A DNA stretch of 31,936 bases from Sphingomonadales bacterium UBA2683. GTDB lineage: Bacteria; Pseudomonadota; Alphaproteobacteria; Sphingomonadales; Sphingomonadaceae. The translations under genes and the position numbers were made by a program. The notes under the pieces were generated by a model, which was not told the origin of the DNA, searched no databases, and was given only the letters and a program-made list of their open reading frames with translations. Positions 23,978 to 31,936 of the stretch are shown here, in pieces. Where the stretch lies: NCBI GenBank assembly GCA_002354635.1, contig DELZ01000002.1:620836-652771 (forward strand), written 5' to 3'. Numbering within the stretch: position 1 is the first letter of the stretch; each line of letters starts with the position of its first letter.

Positions 23978-26900
23978 TCACTTTCCTGATTTCGAGCTGG
24001 CGGACTGTGCGCCAAAGAACCACGCGTACAGAACGGGCACCGCGCCCAATGTGATTGCCAGAGCAAACACCAAACCAAACGCGATAGCGCTGGCCAAGCC
24101 GTAGAAAAGCACGTCCTGTCCGATGATGAGCGGTAGGAGTCCGAGGATCGTGGTGATCGTCGTCATCAGGATTGGTCGGAACCGGCGCATGCCGGCCTGG
24201 ACCACCGCTTCGGCTACTTGCTCAACGTCAGCATCGTCGCGCGTTTTGCCTTCATCGTGTGCACGTTTCTCCGCTTCACTGCGCTCGATCTCGCAGCGGT
24301 CGACGAGAACGATGGCATTGTTGATGATAATGCCAAACAGAGCGAACAGGCCGAGGATCACCATGAAGCCGAAATCGGCCTGCATGATATGAAGCCCGGC
24401 TGCCGCACCGATCACGCCCAGAGGAACGACTAGGAGAACGACACCGGCCTGTCGGAACGCACCGAACTGGATCACCAGCATGATGACGATCAGCCCCATC
24501 ATCAGGGGCAGATTGGCGAGCAGCGCGCTGGTGCCTTCCGAGCTCTCGGCGATAATGCCGTCCCATTCTATATGATGACCCGGCGGCAGCATCGCCTCGA
24601 GCTCGTCGAGCTTGTCCTGCACCATCGGAACCATGTCCTGCGGGGTGACCGAGGTAGGACGCGCTTCGACCGTGAGCGTCTTGATCAGGTTCTCGCTCTG
24701 GATGCGTCCCCGTTGCGGGACAAGCGAAGCCATCGCTACTTCACCCAACTGTACGACCGCTCCTTCCGCCCCGACAAGCGTCACCGCTTCCAGTCGGGCC
24801 GGATCGGTGCGCTCGATTTCGGGAGCACGAATGACGATCGGCGCGAGATCATCGCCGTCGCGATAGACGCCTACGGATTGCCCCGAGAAATAGGTCGTGA
24901 GCGCACGCGAGACGTCGGCCGAGGTCACGCCCGCCGCACGCGCGGCCGCTTGGTCGACCTCGACCCTGTATTGCATGGACGGTTCTTCCCAATCGGAGAA
25001 GATGTCGATCGTCCCTTCGACCTCGCGCAGGATGCCCGCGAGCTTGTCGCCCGTTTCAAGCAGGACATCGGGGTCCGGGCCGCGAACCTGCACCTGGATC
25101 ACGTTGGGATCGCTCGGCCCGAGGAACATCCCCGCGATCCGCATCCGAGTGTCGGGAAAGGCCACGGCCATGTCCTGCCGCAATTGCTCGACACCGGCAT
25201 CGCGCACCTCCGCGTCCTTCGCGTTGATGACGAGGAAACCCATATTGGGGGCTGGGTCCGATGGTGCGAGCGACAGCACGAAGCGCGGTCCCCCAAACCC
25301 TGAATAGGAAGCCACGCTGTCGAAGTCTGGATAGCGCTCGTCATCGTCAATGAACTCGGAGATCGCCTGAACCTTTTCGTCCATCGCAACGCTCGAGGTT
25401 CCTACGGGCATGTCGGCATAGACGAGTATCTGCGCACGGTCGGACGAGGGGAAGAATTGTTGCGGAACCAGCTGCAGCGATGCCGCTGCGATAGGAAACA
25501 GCGCGGCCATGCCGCCAAGATAGAGCTTGCGATGCGCGAGCGCCCAGCGAAGAAGCTTCTCGTAGCGCGCCGATCCCCAGTCGAACGTTTCGTCAACCTT
25601 GGCCCTGATCTTGCCCTTCTGTTGCTCCTCGGGTGGCCTGGCGAACCAATAGCACAGGGTGGGGATCACCGTGACCGCGATCAGCCAAGAGCTCGACAGA
25701 GCGATCAGGATGACGAGCGAAATGTTGCGCGTGTATTCACCCGATTCCTGCTGCGCGAGCATGAGCGGCAGGAACACAAGGATAATGGTGAGTGTCGACG
25801 CGAGGAGCGGCCCGGCGAGTTCTCCGCCCGTCTGACCGATAGCCTTGCGCCGGTCGATGCCTTCGGCGAGGCGCTGTTCGAAATCCTCCGCGATCACAAT
25901 GCCGTTATCGACCAGCAGGCCGAGCGCGATAACGATGGTTGCAAGGCTCATACGCTCTAGCTTGATGCCGTACATGCCCATGATTGCGAGTGTGATCAGC
26001 ACGACCGCAGGAACCACTGCGCCGATTACGAGCCCCGTGCGAAGGCCAAGGAAGAGGATCATGGTCGCAAGCACGATGGCGAGCGTCTGGAGGACGTTGA
26101 AGCTAACGCCGTAGACAGCGTTCTTCACCTGCTCGGCCTGCCAGGTCATGGTTTCAAGCGTTATGCCCGCGGGCAGCGACTGGCGCACGTCGTCGATCGT
26201 TTCCTGCGCGCGATCGGCGTAGTTGATCACGCTTTGCGCCTCGTCCATCGAGATGGCGAAGACGATGGCAGGATCACCGTTGAAATAGGCGCGCTGCAAC
26301 GGAGGATCGATAGATCGTTTGCTGACCTGCGCGTAATCGCCGAGCCGGATGGTCCCTGCCGGGCCGAGGTCGAGATAAAGGTTTCTGACGTCTTCAAGTG
26401 TTTCGAAGGCGCCCGACGGTTCGATCGACAATCGGCGGCTTTCGGTCTCGATTGCGCCACCGGGCGCCACGACGTTCTGCTGTGCGAGCGCCGCAGCGAC
26501 CGCATCGAGCGGAACGCCGAGTTGGGCGAGCACCGCATTGCTCATCTCGATATAGACCCGCTCCTGCGGTCGACCCAGGATGTCGACGCGCTTGGTGCCG
26601 GGAATGGTGTAGAGCTGGTCGCGCACATGCTCCGCAAGATCGCCCAGCTCGTCCATCGGGAAATCGGCAGATTGCAACGCCAGCGTAATGACCGCGACAT
26701 CGCCGAACTCGTCGTTGATGATTGGCGCCATCGTACCTTCGGGGAACTGGCCCACAGTCTCCTCGACCTTTTCGTCCAGTTCGTCCCACGCCTGATCAAG
26801 ATCGTCGGTGGCGAAGGCGACTTCGGCATGGATAATCGATTGTCCCTCCATTGAAGTGGCACGCACTTCGTCGACCTCGGGCATCGTCTTGATAGCTTCG

Positions 26901-27106
26901 GCGAGCGGGGTGGTGATGAGGGTCTCGACCCGTGTCGCGTCCATCCCCGGATGCGCGGTAACGACCACGGCTTCGCGGATAGTGATCGTGGGGTCCTCGC
27001 GCGCGGGAAGCGTGAAATAGCTCGCGACGCCGTAGATCATCGCGAGCACGACGATGAGTAAAACCGCCGCGCGGTAGCGGAAGCCGAGTTCCGAAAGATT
27101 GCTCAC
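23978..27106 (-). CDS. RND efflux pump permease (AcrB/HAE1-like)
   Basis: A 1042-residue inner-membrane proton/drug antiporter subunit. TM1 is residues ~12-32 (AAVLLIVVLAMIYGVASYFTL). The two periplasmic porter regions and two sets of TM helices are evident (e.g. LQTLAIVLATMILFLGLRTGLVIGAVVPAVVLITLAIMGMYGI; MGLIVIMLVIQFGAFRQAGVVLLVVPLGVIGAAAG). Length is normal. The TM4 relay reads LLVDNGIVIAED with Asp400-Asn401 where AcrB has Asp407-Asp408, and TM10 reads INNAIVLVD with Asn929 where AcrB has Lys940. The start overlaps the adaptor stop by 4 bases. It is the third gene of the tripartite operon. The substrate cannot be inferred. Confidence 0.95.
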   Translation of the reverse strand: MSNLSELGFRYRAAVLLIVVLAMIYGVASYFTLPAREDPTITIREAVVVTAHPGMDATRVETLITTPLAEAIKTMPEVDEVRATSMEGQSIIHAEVAFATDDLDQAWDELDEKVEETVGQFPEGTMAPIINDEFGDVAVITLALQSADFPMDELGDLAEHVRDQLYTIPGTKRVDILGRPQERVYIEMSNAVLAQLGVPLDAVAAALAQQNVVAPGGAIETESRRLSIEPSGAFETLEDVRNLYLDLGPAGTIRLGDYAQVSKRSIDPPLQRAYFNGDPAIVFAISMDEAQSVINYADRAQETIDDVRQSLPAGITLETMTWQAEQVKNAVYGVSFNVLQTLAIVLATMILFLGLRTGLVIGAVVPAVVLITLAIMGMYGIKLERMSLATIVIALGLLVDNGIVIAEDFEQRLAEGIDRRKAIGQTGGELAGPLLASTLTIILVFLPLMLAQQESGEYTRNISLVILIALSSSWLIAVTVIPTLCYWFARPPEEQQKGKIRAKVDETFDWGSARYEKLLRWALAHRKLYLGGMAALFPIAAASLQLVPQQFFPSSDRAQILVYADMPVGTSSVAMDEKVQAISEFIDDDERYPDFDSVASYSGFGGPRFVLSLAPSDPAPNMGFLVINAKDAEVRDAGVEQLRQDMAVAFPDTRMRIAGMFLGPSDPNVIQVQVRGPDPDVLLETGDKLAGILREVEGTIDIFSDWEEPSMQYRVEVDQAAARAAGVTSADVSRALTTYFSGQSVGVYRDGDDLAPIVIRAPEIERTDPARLEAVTLVGAEGAVVQLGEVAMASLVPQRGRIQSENLIKTLTVEARPTSVTPQDMVPMVQDKLDELEAMLPPGHHIEWDGIIAESSEGTSALLANLPLMMGLIVIMLVIQFGAFRQAGVVLLVVPLGVIGAAAGLHIMQADFGFMVILGLFALFGIIINNAIVLVDRCEIERSEAEKRAHDEGKTRDDADVEQVAEAVVQAGMRRFRPILMTTITTILGLLPLIIGQDVLFYGLASAIAFGLVFALAITLGAVPVLYAWFFGAQSASSKSGK

Positions 27107-28209
27107 GATGCGAACCGCCGCGCGCCGGCGCCGATCAGACTGACGCGCTCACCGGTTTGCAGAAAGGCTGCTCCCTTGCTGACGACGACGTCGCCGCTCT
27201 TCAGCCCGCTCGTTACCGTAACGCGGTTCTCGCTCGCCGCTTCGAACCGGATGGTGCGCGCGGAAACTTTATCGGTTTGCGTGTCGACGACCCATACCTC
27301 TCCGCGATCGGGACCGGTGGGCATGATGGCGGTCAGCGGTATCGCGTAAGTGGCGGACTGTGGCCGCGGTTCTTCGTTACCGGCGTCGCGAGACAGGCGA
27401 ACCTCGGCCACCTCGCCGGGCTCGATCGTCCCTTCACCGGCCATCACCCGTGCGACGATTTCGAAGGCGCCCGGCCCGCTGCCGCGGCTGGAAATCTCGG
27501 TGATGGTCGCCGCAAGAGCTGGCACGTCGCGTCCCGGTCGGAGCACCTCGACCGATTGACCGGTGGCAAGCCGATCGCGCAGCGTTCCGGGGACGCTGAA
27601 GACCACTTCGGTTCCGAAACCGTCGAGCTCGAGCACCGGCTGGCCGGGGGAGACCTGGGTGCCCGGCTCGACGATCCTGCGCGCCACACGACCCGAAAAG
27701 GGGGCGCGCAATCGGGTATCGGAAAGCGTCTCGCGCGCCGAGCCAGCCTGCGCCTGCCCGGCATCTAGAAGGGCCTCGAGACTGTTTACCTCGGCATCGG
27801 CGGTCTCCAGCCGCGTCTCGGAGGTTGCACCCTCGGCAAAGAGCGCGCGCTGTCGCTCCGCTTCCTGTCGGGCGCGCGCAAGCCGCGCGCGGGTTTCGAC
27901 GACCTGCGCGTCGGCAGACGCGGCATTGAAGCGATAGGTCGCGGAATCGAGTGTCGCGACCACCGCGCCGCGTCCGACCCGATCGCCGATCTCGGCGCGT
28001 ACGGAGGTGAGGGTCCCACCGACTTCGAAGCTGAGTGACGCGCGCTGTTCGGCGCGTACGCGCGCCGGGAAGGTCACTTGATCGTCGGATGTGGTTTCCG
28101 AAGCGCCGACTTCGACCCAGGCGACAGGTCTGGGCTCGGGCGGTTTTTCCGTTTCGGAACAGCCAGCCAGCAAGAAGGCTGACCCAAAAAGGGCGAGGGT
28201 ATGTTTCAC
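27103..28209 (-). CDS. RND efflux periplasmic adaptor (membrane fusion protein)
   Basis: A 368-residue lipoprotein adaptor that bridges the pump and the outer-membrane channel. The signal MKHTLALFGSAFLLAGC has lipobox Cys17. The biotinyl-lipoyl half motifs (LSFEVGGTLTSVRAEIGDRVGRGAVVATLD and DTRLRAPFSGRVARRIVEPGTQVSPGQPVLEL) flank an alpha-hairpin coiled coil (~residues 95-155). The beta-barrel and membrane-proximal domains follow (ATITEISSRGSGPGAFEIVARV; VWVVDTQTDKVSARTI). Its ATG overlaps the upstream outer-membrane factor stop and its stop overlaps the pump start, each by 4 bases, so the three genes are translationally coupled. Confidence 0.94.
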   Translation of the reverse strand: MKHTLALFGSAFLLAGCSETEKPPEPRPVAWVEVGASETTSDDQVTFPARVRAEQRASLSFEVGGTLTSVRAEIGDRVGRGAVVATLDSATYRFNAASADAQVVETRARLARARQEAERQRALFAEGATSETRLETADAEVNSLEALLDAGQAQAGSARETLSDTRLRAPFSGRVARRIVEPGTQVSPGQPVLELDGFGTEVVFSVPGTLRDRLATGQSVEVLRPGRDVPALAATITEISSRGSGPGAFEIVARVMAGEGTIEPGEVAEVRLSRDAGNEEPRPQSATYAIPLTAIMPTGPDRGEVWVVDTQTDKVSARTIRFEAASENRVTVTSGLKSGDVVVSKGAAFLQTGERVSLIGAGARRFAS

Positions 28210-29663
28210 GATGGGTCTCCCGATGGTGCGGCCTGCCAGCCGCCGCCGAGTGCGGCGTACAGCCCCGCCATGGCAAGACTCGCCTGGCGATAGGCAATCG
28301 CTCGGCCGCGTTCCGCATTCCGCAGACCCCGCTCAGCCTCTTGCAAGCGAAGCTGGTCGATCGCGCCGTACTGGAACTGGATGCGGGCGAGGCGGTAATT
28401 TTCTGCCGAAAGGGTCGCGGCGCGCTCGCTCAGTGCAAGTGCCTCACGTCCCAGGTCGTAGCGGGCGATGGCCGTCTCGGTTTCCTCGAGCGCGGTTAGA
28501 ATGCTTTGCTCGTAAGCAAGCGCAGCCCGGCGCGCTTCCAACTGAGCGAGATCGATTTCCGCGCGGATTCGACCGCCTTCGAAGACGCGCCACGACAAAA
28601 ACGGCACGATGGAATAGCTGGTGCTGTCGCCATCGAAGAGCGTATCTAGCGCGATCGATGAGAAGCCCCCTGCCGCGTTGAGGCGCAGCTGCGGGAAAAG
28701 CTCGGCCCTCGCGACGCCAATCTCGGCGGTCTCGGCCGCCAGTTCGCGTTCAGCGCGCGCGATATCGGGGCGCCTTCGGAGCAGATCGGCGCGCAGGCCG
28801 ACAGGCACGTCGAGCAGCGCGACCTCGTTCCGATCCTCGGTCGCGAGCGCGATCTCTCGTTCCGGCAACCCGCCGATCAGCGGCCCGAGAGCCAGGGCAG
28901 CAGCCCTTATCTCGACATCGAGGCGCGGAAGCTCGGCTTCGATGCGGGCGAGCTCGCTTTCAACGAGCAGCAGGTCGGCACGCGATATTTCGCCCTCGCG
29001 AAGCTGAATATTCGAGAGCGCCAGCAGTTCGCGCTGCGCCGCGATGCTGGCGAGAAGCGCGCCGCGCTCGGATTGGTATCCGATCAGGGCAAGATAGGTC
29101 GAAGCCGTCTCGATGGCCACGGCGAGCCGTGCACCGTTGGCGGCTGCAATCGCGCCTTCGATGCGCGCATCGCCCGCTTCCAGAGCGCGGCGCGTTTGGC
29201 CCCATAGGTCGATCTGCCAGGCGAGCGACCCCCCGACATCGTAGATTTCAAGTTCTCGCTGAAAGCCGGGGATCTGTGCAAAACCCGGATTGGCGTTGAG
29301 GCTTTGCTGCAGCGCGGTGACGGAGGCATCGGCTCCGACCGATGGAAGCGCGGAAGCCCTGATTTGCGCGCGTCGCGCCCGCGCTTCCTCGACCCGAAGG
29401 AGTGCCTGTCGGATCGTCAGATTGTCCTGCAGCGAAGCTTCGACCAGCCGAGTGAGCACCGGATCGCCCAGATTGCGCCACCAGGCGATGAATTCCGCTT
29501 CGGCGACCGGTACGCTTTCCCGATCGATCCAGTCGGTCGCTGTCGCCTCGATAGGAGGCCGCTCGTAATCAGGACCGACCGTGGCGCAGCCTGCCAGACC
29601 CGCCGAAAAAACGGCGGCTATCCATCGGCGATGGTGGCCTGGTCGCATTGTGAGTCTGATCAT
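28206..29663 (-). CDS. Outer-membrane efflux lipoprotein, NodT/OprM-like TolC family
   Basis: A 485-residue TolC-superfamily channel. The lipoprotein signal is RRWIAAVFSAGLAGC with Cys26, then the family start VGPDYERPP. Two OEP repeats are present, each with long helices: WWRNLGDPVLTRLVEASLQDNLTIRQALLRVEEARARRAQIRASALPSVGADAS, and DLLRRRPDIARAERELAAETAEIGVARAELFPQLRLNAAGGFS. The C-terminal half also contains the VQFQYGAIDQLRLQEAERGL-like RIQFQYGAIDQLRLQEAE typical of this family. The first ATG (29663) and the ATG 5 codons later are both possible starts; neither has a clear ribosome binding site. It is the first gene of the efflux operon and is divergent from the tetR gene. Confidence 0.93.
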   Translation of the reverse strand: MIRLTMRPGHHRRWIAAVFSAGLAGCATVGPDYERPPIEATATDWIDRESVPVAEAEFIAWWRNLGDPVLTRLVEASLQDNLTIRQALLRVEEARARRAQIRASALPSVGADASVTALQQSLNANPGFAQIPGFQRELEIYDVGGSLAWQIDLWGQTRRALEAGDARIEGAIAAANGARLAVAIETASTYLALIGYQSERGALLASIAAQRELLALSNIQLREGEISRADLLLVESELARIEAELPRLDVEIRAAALALGPLIGGLPEREIALATEDRNEVALLDVPVGLRADLLRRRPDIARAERELAAETAEIGVARAELFPQLRLNAAGGFSSIALDTLFDGDSTSYSIVPFLSWRVFEGGRIRAEIDLAQLEARRAALAYEQSILTALEETETAIARYDLGREALALSERAATLSAENYRLARIQFQYGAIDQLRLQEAERGLRNAERGRAIAYRQASLAMAGLYAALGGGWQAAPSGDPS

Positions 29664-29699
29664 AATGGGCTGGCCTGCTAGGCGATTCGCTCTGAACCG

Positions 29700-29715
29700 T
29701 CTAGTACAATCTAGA
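29700..29715. promoter_or_regulatory. Candidate TetR operator in the divergent intergenic region
   Basis: TCTAG at 29700-29704 and CTAGA at 29711-29715 form an inverted repeat around TACAAT. An outer pair, ATTCG near 29685 and CGAAT near 29717, extends the symmetry. It lies 37 nt upstream of the efflux operon start, where a repressor could block transcription. The 294-bp gap between the two divergent genes (29664-29957) otherwise shows no gene. Assignment to the neighbouring TetR protein is inference. Confidence 0.4.
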
Positions 29716-29957
29716 ACGAATTTGCTAAGTCAGTCGCTTGTTCCTGAAGGATTTCAGCAGCCGCTCCTGCGCGAAAGTCGCGTTAAGGCGCTGAGAAGAT
29801 ACGAAATATGTCGAATAACTTAGCGAGAGATCAATAGGTATATCGATTCCGAACGCCAAGCAGAAAAGCTACCCAAAAGTTCATCATGAACCTTCGGGTT
29901 GGCTTTCTGAAACCGAATCGCCTATGGCCACTTTCAGATCGGAACGAAGTGGAGCAG

Positions 29958-30566
29958 ATGAACAAGATCACGCAGACGAAGAAGCGGGCGGCTATTCTCG
30001 CCGGGGCTCAGCGCGTGTTCGTACGCGAGGGGTTCGAGGGTACCAGCATGGATGCAGTGGCGCGCGAGGCGAAAGTCGCCAAGCCGACGCTCTACAATCA
30101 CTTTCGCGACAAGAACGCACTTTACGTTGCGGTGGTCGAGCATTCCTTGACCCGGGTGCGCAGCGAGATCGTACCACCGGAATTGCGTGACATGACCGCG
30201 ACCGAAGGTCTCAAGGTCATCACCACGCGCCTCGCACGCATGTTCGGGCGTGACGACGACGTGCTGCGTCTGTGCCGCATCTGCATCGGCGGCTTCGACC
30301 GCTTTCCGCTCGCTACTTCGACCTTCATGTATAACGGCCCCCAACGCGGCAACCGCGAAGTAGCGAGCATGATCGCGCTATGGGCCGGGCGGGGCGAGCT
30401 AGCGTGCGACGATCATGAACTTGCCGCCCAGCAATTGGGTGAACTTTGCAAGGTCGGGATTTTCGATCCGCGCTTGTACGGCTCGCGCGAGAAGGCGTCG
30501 ATCGACGAATGTCACCGGATTGCTGCGGCCGCGTATCAGACCTTCATGGCGCGATATGGCAAATAG
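29958..30566 (+). CDS. TetR/AcrR-family transcriptional regulator
   Basis: A 202-residue one-component regulator. The N-terminal helix-turn-helix is clear: RAAILAGAQRVFVREGFEGTSMDAVAREAKVAKPTLYNHFRDKNALYVAVVEH. The C-terminal ligand-binding part is all-helical and divergent, so the ligand cannot be named. The start at 29958 is chosen because GGAG lies 3 nt ahead and the TetR domain begins soon after; an ATG 24 codons upstream adds unconserved residues. Divergent orientation to the RND operon suggests local repression of the pump. The patatin-like gene begins 4 nt after its stop, so the two are likely co-transcribed. Confidence 0.92.
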   Translation: MNKITQTKKRAAILAGAQRVFVREGFEGTSMDAVAREAKVAKPTLYNHFRDKNALYVAVVEHSLTRVRSEIVPPELRDMTATEGLKVITTRLARMFGRDDDVLRLCRICIGGFDRFPLATSTFMYNGPQRGNREVASMIALWAGRGELACDDHELAAQQLGELCKVGIFDPRLYGSREKASIDECHRIAAAAYQTFMARYGK

Positions 30567-30570
30567 GAGC

Positions 30571-31749
30571 ATGCGACGCAGGCCTGGTATCGCCTCGCGG
30601 ATACCAAGACGGACATCGCCGAGAGCGATGCTTTTGATCGTCCTTTCTGCCGCGCTCGGTGCCTGCGCAACTCTGCCCGAGCGCGAAGACGTTTCCTCGG
30701 CGGCGCGGATGGGTGGACAACTCGTTGATTTCACCGGCACGCGGTTCGATACAGAGGCATCAATCGAGATTATCCGGCCATGGCATGATCGCTGGATGGC
30801 GGAGAGGCGAGCCTCGGGTGACGACGAACCGATCGACCTGCTGGCCATCTCCAGCGGGTCGGACAAAGGAGCCTTCTCGGCAGGCTTCCTTACGGGCTGG
30901 AGCAAACGCGGCGACCGGCCCGACTTCGATCTCGTCATCGGGGTCAGCACCGGCGCGCTTATCGCGCCTTTTGCTTTTCTAGGTCCAAGCGAGGACGACG
31001 CTTTGCGCCGCCTCTACACGACAATCGACGCGGACGACATCTACCGTCAGCGTGCGATCTCCGGGCTGCTCGGTGGACCAGCTTTTGCAACCAGCCGTCC
31101 CTTGCTCGAAATGATCGAGCGCGAGGTTTCGCCCGAACTTGTCGAGCGGATCGCAGAGGAACACCGGAAGGGTCGCCGCCTTCTGGTAACTACGACCAAT
31201 CTTGACACGCAGCGCGGCACGATCTGGGATCTGGGTTCTATCGCCGTCTCGCCGATGCCCAACCGCGAGCATCTTATCGAGAGTCTCCTTCTAGCCTCCT
31301 CGAGCGTCCCTGCGCTGATGCCGCCCGTAATGATCGATGTCGAGGCGGACGGGCAGCCCTTCCGCGAAATGCATGTTGACGGCGGCACCGCAGGAAGCTT
31401 CCTCGCGATACCGCCCAGCATCCTGTGGGGACAGGCCGAGCTCCGTGAGCGAGCGGATGTGACTAACGGCTCCTTCACCATTCTGTATAATGGCCGCCTT
31501 GCGCCGCAGGTCGAAGGCGTCGAGCCAACGGCTTTTTCGATCCTGCGCCGCTCGATCGAAACCATGATCGCCCATGCCGATAGGAACATCCTACGGTCCT
31601 ATCGCGAATTCGCCGTCCATCATGGCGTAACGCTTGCGGTCTACCAGATCGGTGACGATTTCGATGATGACGCCTTCCCAGACGAGCAGTTCGATTCCGC
31701 ATTCATGCAGGCCCTGTTCGCCCATGGCGAAGAGCAGGGACGTCAGTGA
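30571..31749 (+). CDS. Patatin-like phospholipase, lipoprotein
   Basis: A 392-residue patatin-family lipid acyl hydrolase (PF01734). The oxyanion segment is LLAISSGSDKGAFSAGFLTGW. The nucleophile is Ser126 in VIGVSTGAL (GxSxG), and the dyad partner is Asp270 in HVDGGTAGSF (DGG). An Arg-rich N-terminus followed by AMLLIVLSAALGAC suggests a lipoprotein signal with Cys32. The start is uncertain: 30571 has GGAG only 1 nt away, while 30556 and 30628 are in-frame alternatives; 30628 would give the shortest signal. The gene follows tetR by 4 nt, so it is probably under the same control as the efflux pump's regulator. A role in envelope lipid remodelling is inference. Confidence 0.88.
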   Translation: MRRRPGIASRIPRRTSPRAMLLIVLSAALGACATLPEREDVSSAARMGGQLVDFTGTRFDTEASIEIIRPWHDRWMAERRASGDDEPIDLLAISSGSDKGAFSAGFLTGWSKRGDRPDFDLVIGVSTGALIAPFAFLGPSEDDALRRLYTTIDADDIYRQRAISGLLGGPAFATSRPLLEMIEREVSPELVERIAEEHRKGRRLLVTTTNLDTQRGTIWDLGSIAVSPMPNREHLIESLLLASSSVPALMPPVMIDVEADGQPFREMHVDGGTAGSFLAIPPSILWGQAELRERADVTNGSFTILYNGRLAPQVEGVEPTAFSILRRSIETMIAHADRNILRSYREFAVHHGVTLAVYQIGDDFDDDAFPDEQFDSAFMQALFAHGEEQGRQ

Positions 31750-31753
31750 TGAT

Positions 31754-31776
31754 GTAGGGGCCTGCCGGCCTCCTAC
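31754..31776 (+). terminator. GC-rich hairpin after the patatin gene, possible terminator
   Basis: GTAGGGGCC at 31754-31762 pairs with GGCCTCCTAC at 31767-31776 with one bulge and a TGCC loop. It begins 5 nt after the stop codon. No T-run follows, so intrinsic termination is uncertain; it may protect the mRNA 3' end. Confidence 0.4.
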
Positions 31777-31844
31777 GGCGTTGGCCGTCGGGTTGCGAAG
31801 GCCAGCAAAAAGCATCTGTCAATGCCAGCGGACGCTGCATCTGA

Positions 31845-31913
31845 ATGCTAATTTTTGTTCTCTCGGGCCTGCTGGTAGTTGCATTGAACTGCGCGAAACA
31901 GGTCACCTTCATG
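31845..31913 (+). pseudogene. Possible 5' fragment of a membrane protein gene interrupted by IS66
   Basis: An ATG at 31845 opens a frame reading MLIFVLSGLLVVALNCAKQ and then VTFM before the IS66 terminus at 31914. The first 16 residues are strongly hydrophobic, like a first transmembrane helix. There is no clear ribosome binding site, and 23 codons are too few to identify a family or prove coding. Confidence 0.3.
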
Positions 31914-31936
31914 GTAAGCGAGAGCTGGGGGCCGCG
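31914..31936 (+). mobile_element. Terminal inverted repeat of a second IS66-family copy (runs off the window)
   Basis: The final 23 bases start GTAAGCGAGAGCTG and match the IS66 terminus at 23032-23054 at 21 of 23 positions, in the same orientation. The element body would extend beyond base 31936. Whether this is the left or right end of the element cannot be told here. Confidence 0.75.

Overview
The window reads as chromosome of an alphaproteobacterium, most likely a member of the Sphingomonadaceae (Sphingopyxis/Sphingorhabdus-like). This rests on protein character, the moderately high GC, NodT-type and TraB/GumN-type lipoproteins, a MutL carrying the endonuclease motif, and short REP-like repeats of the kind common in this group. 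Genus is not provable from sequence alone.

Region 1 (1-18217) is core chromosome. On the minus strand lie a molybdopterin oxidoreductase and glyQ. On the plus strand follow two tandem TraB/GumN lipoproteins, an acyl-CoA thioesterase, ribosomal protein bL25 (good promoter and terminator), pth, ychF and a secreted nucleotide pyrophosphatase/phosphodiesterase. A small secreted protein and mutL sit on the minus strand. Divergent from mutL is the cell-shape operon mreB-mreC-mreD-mrdA(PBP2)-rodA, which directs lateral peptidoglycan synthesis.

Region 2 (18234-23031) starts at a tRNA-Lys(CTT) gene and looks like the remains of an acquired defence island. After a leader with two inverted repeats come a small ORF (53 aa) with a strong ribosome binding site and, 6 nt later, a 1342-residue protein. 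That protein has a Cap4/DUF4297-like nuclease domain, a STAND-type P-loop NTPase and a long helical C-terminus, the layout of Avs-type antiphage sensors. Behind it is the first ~30 codons of a type I restriction methylase (hsdM), cut precisely by the terminal inverted repeat of an IS66-family element.

Region 3 (23032-31936) is bounded by IS66 sequence. On the left is a ~480 bp IS66 remnant (3' end of tnpC) fused into a truncated LysR regulator gene. Then comes a compact RND tripartite efflux operon (outer-membrane factor, adaptor, pump; ATGA overlaps). Divergent from it are a TetR regulator and a patatin-like lipoprotein. The last 23 bases match the left IS66 terminus at 21 of 23 positions. 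The efflux block is therefore probably an accessory segment placed here by IS66-mediated rearrangement that also destroyed the hsdM locus.
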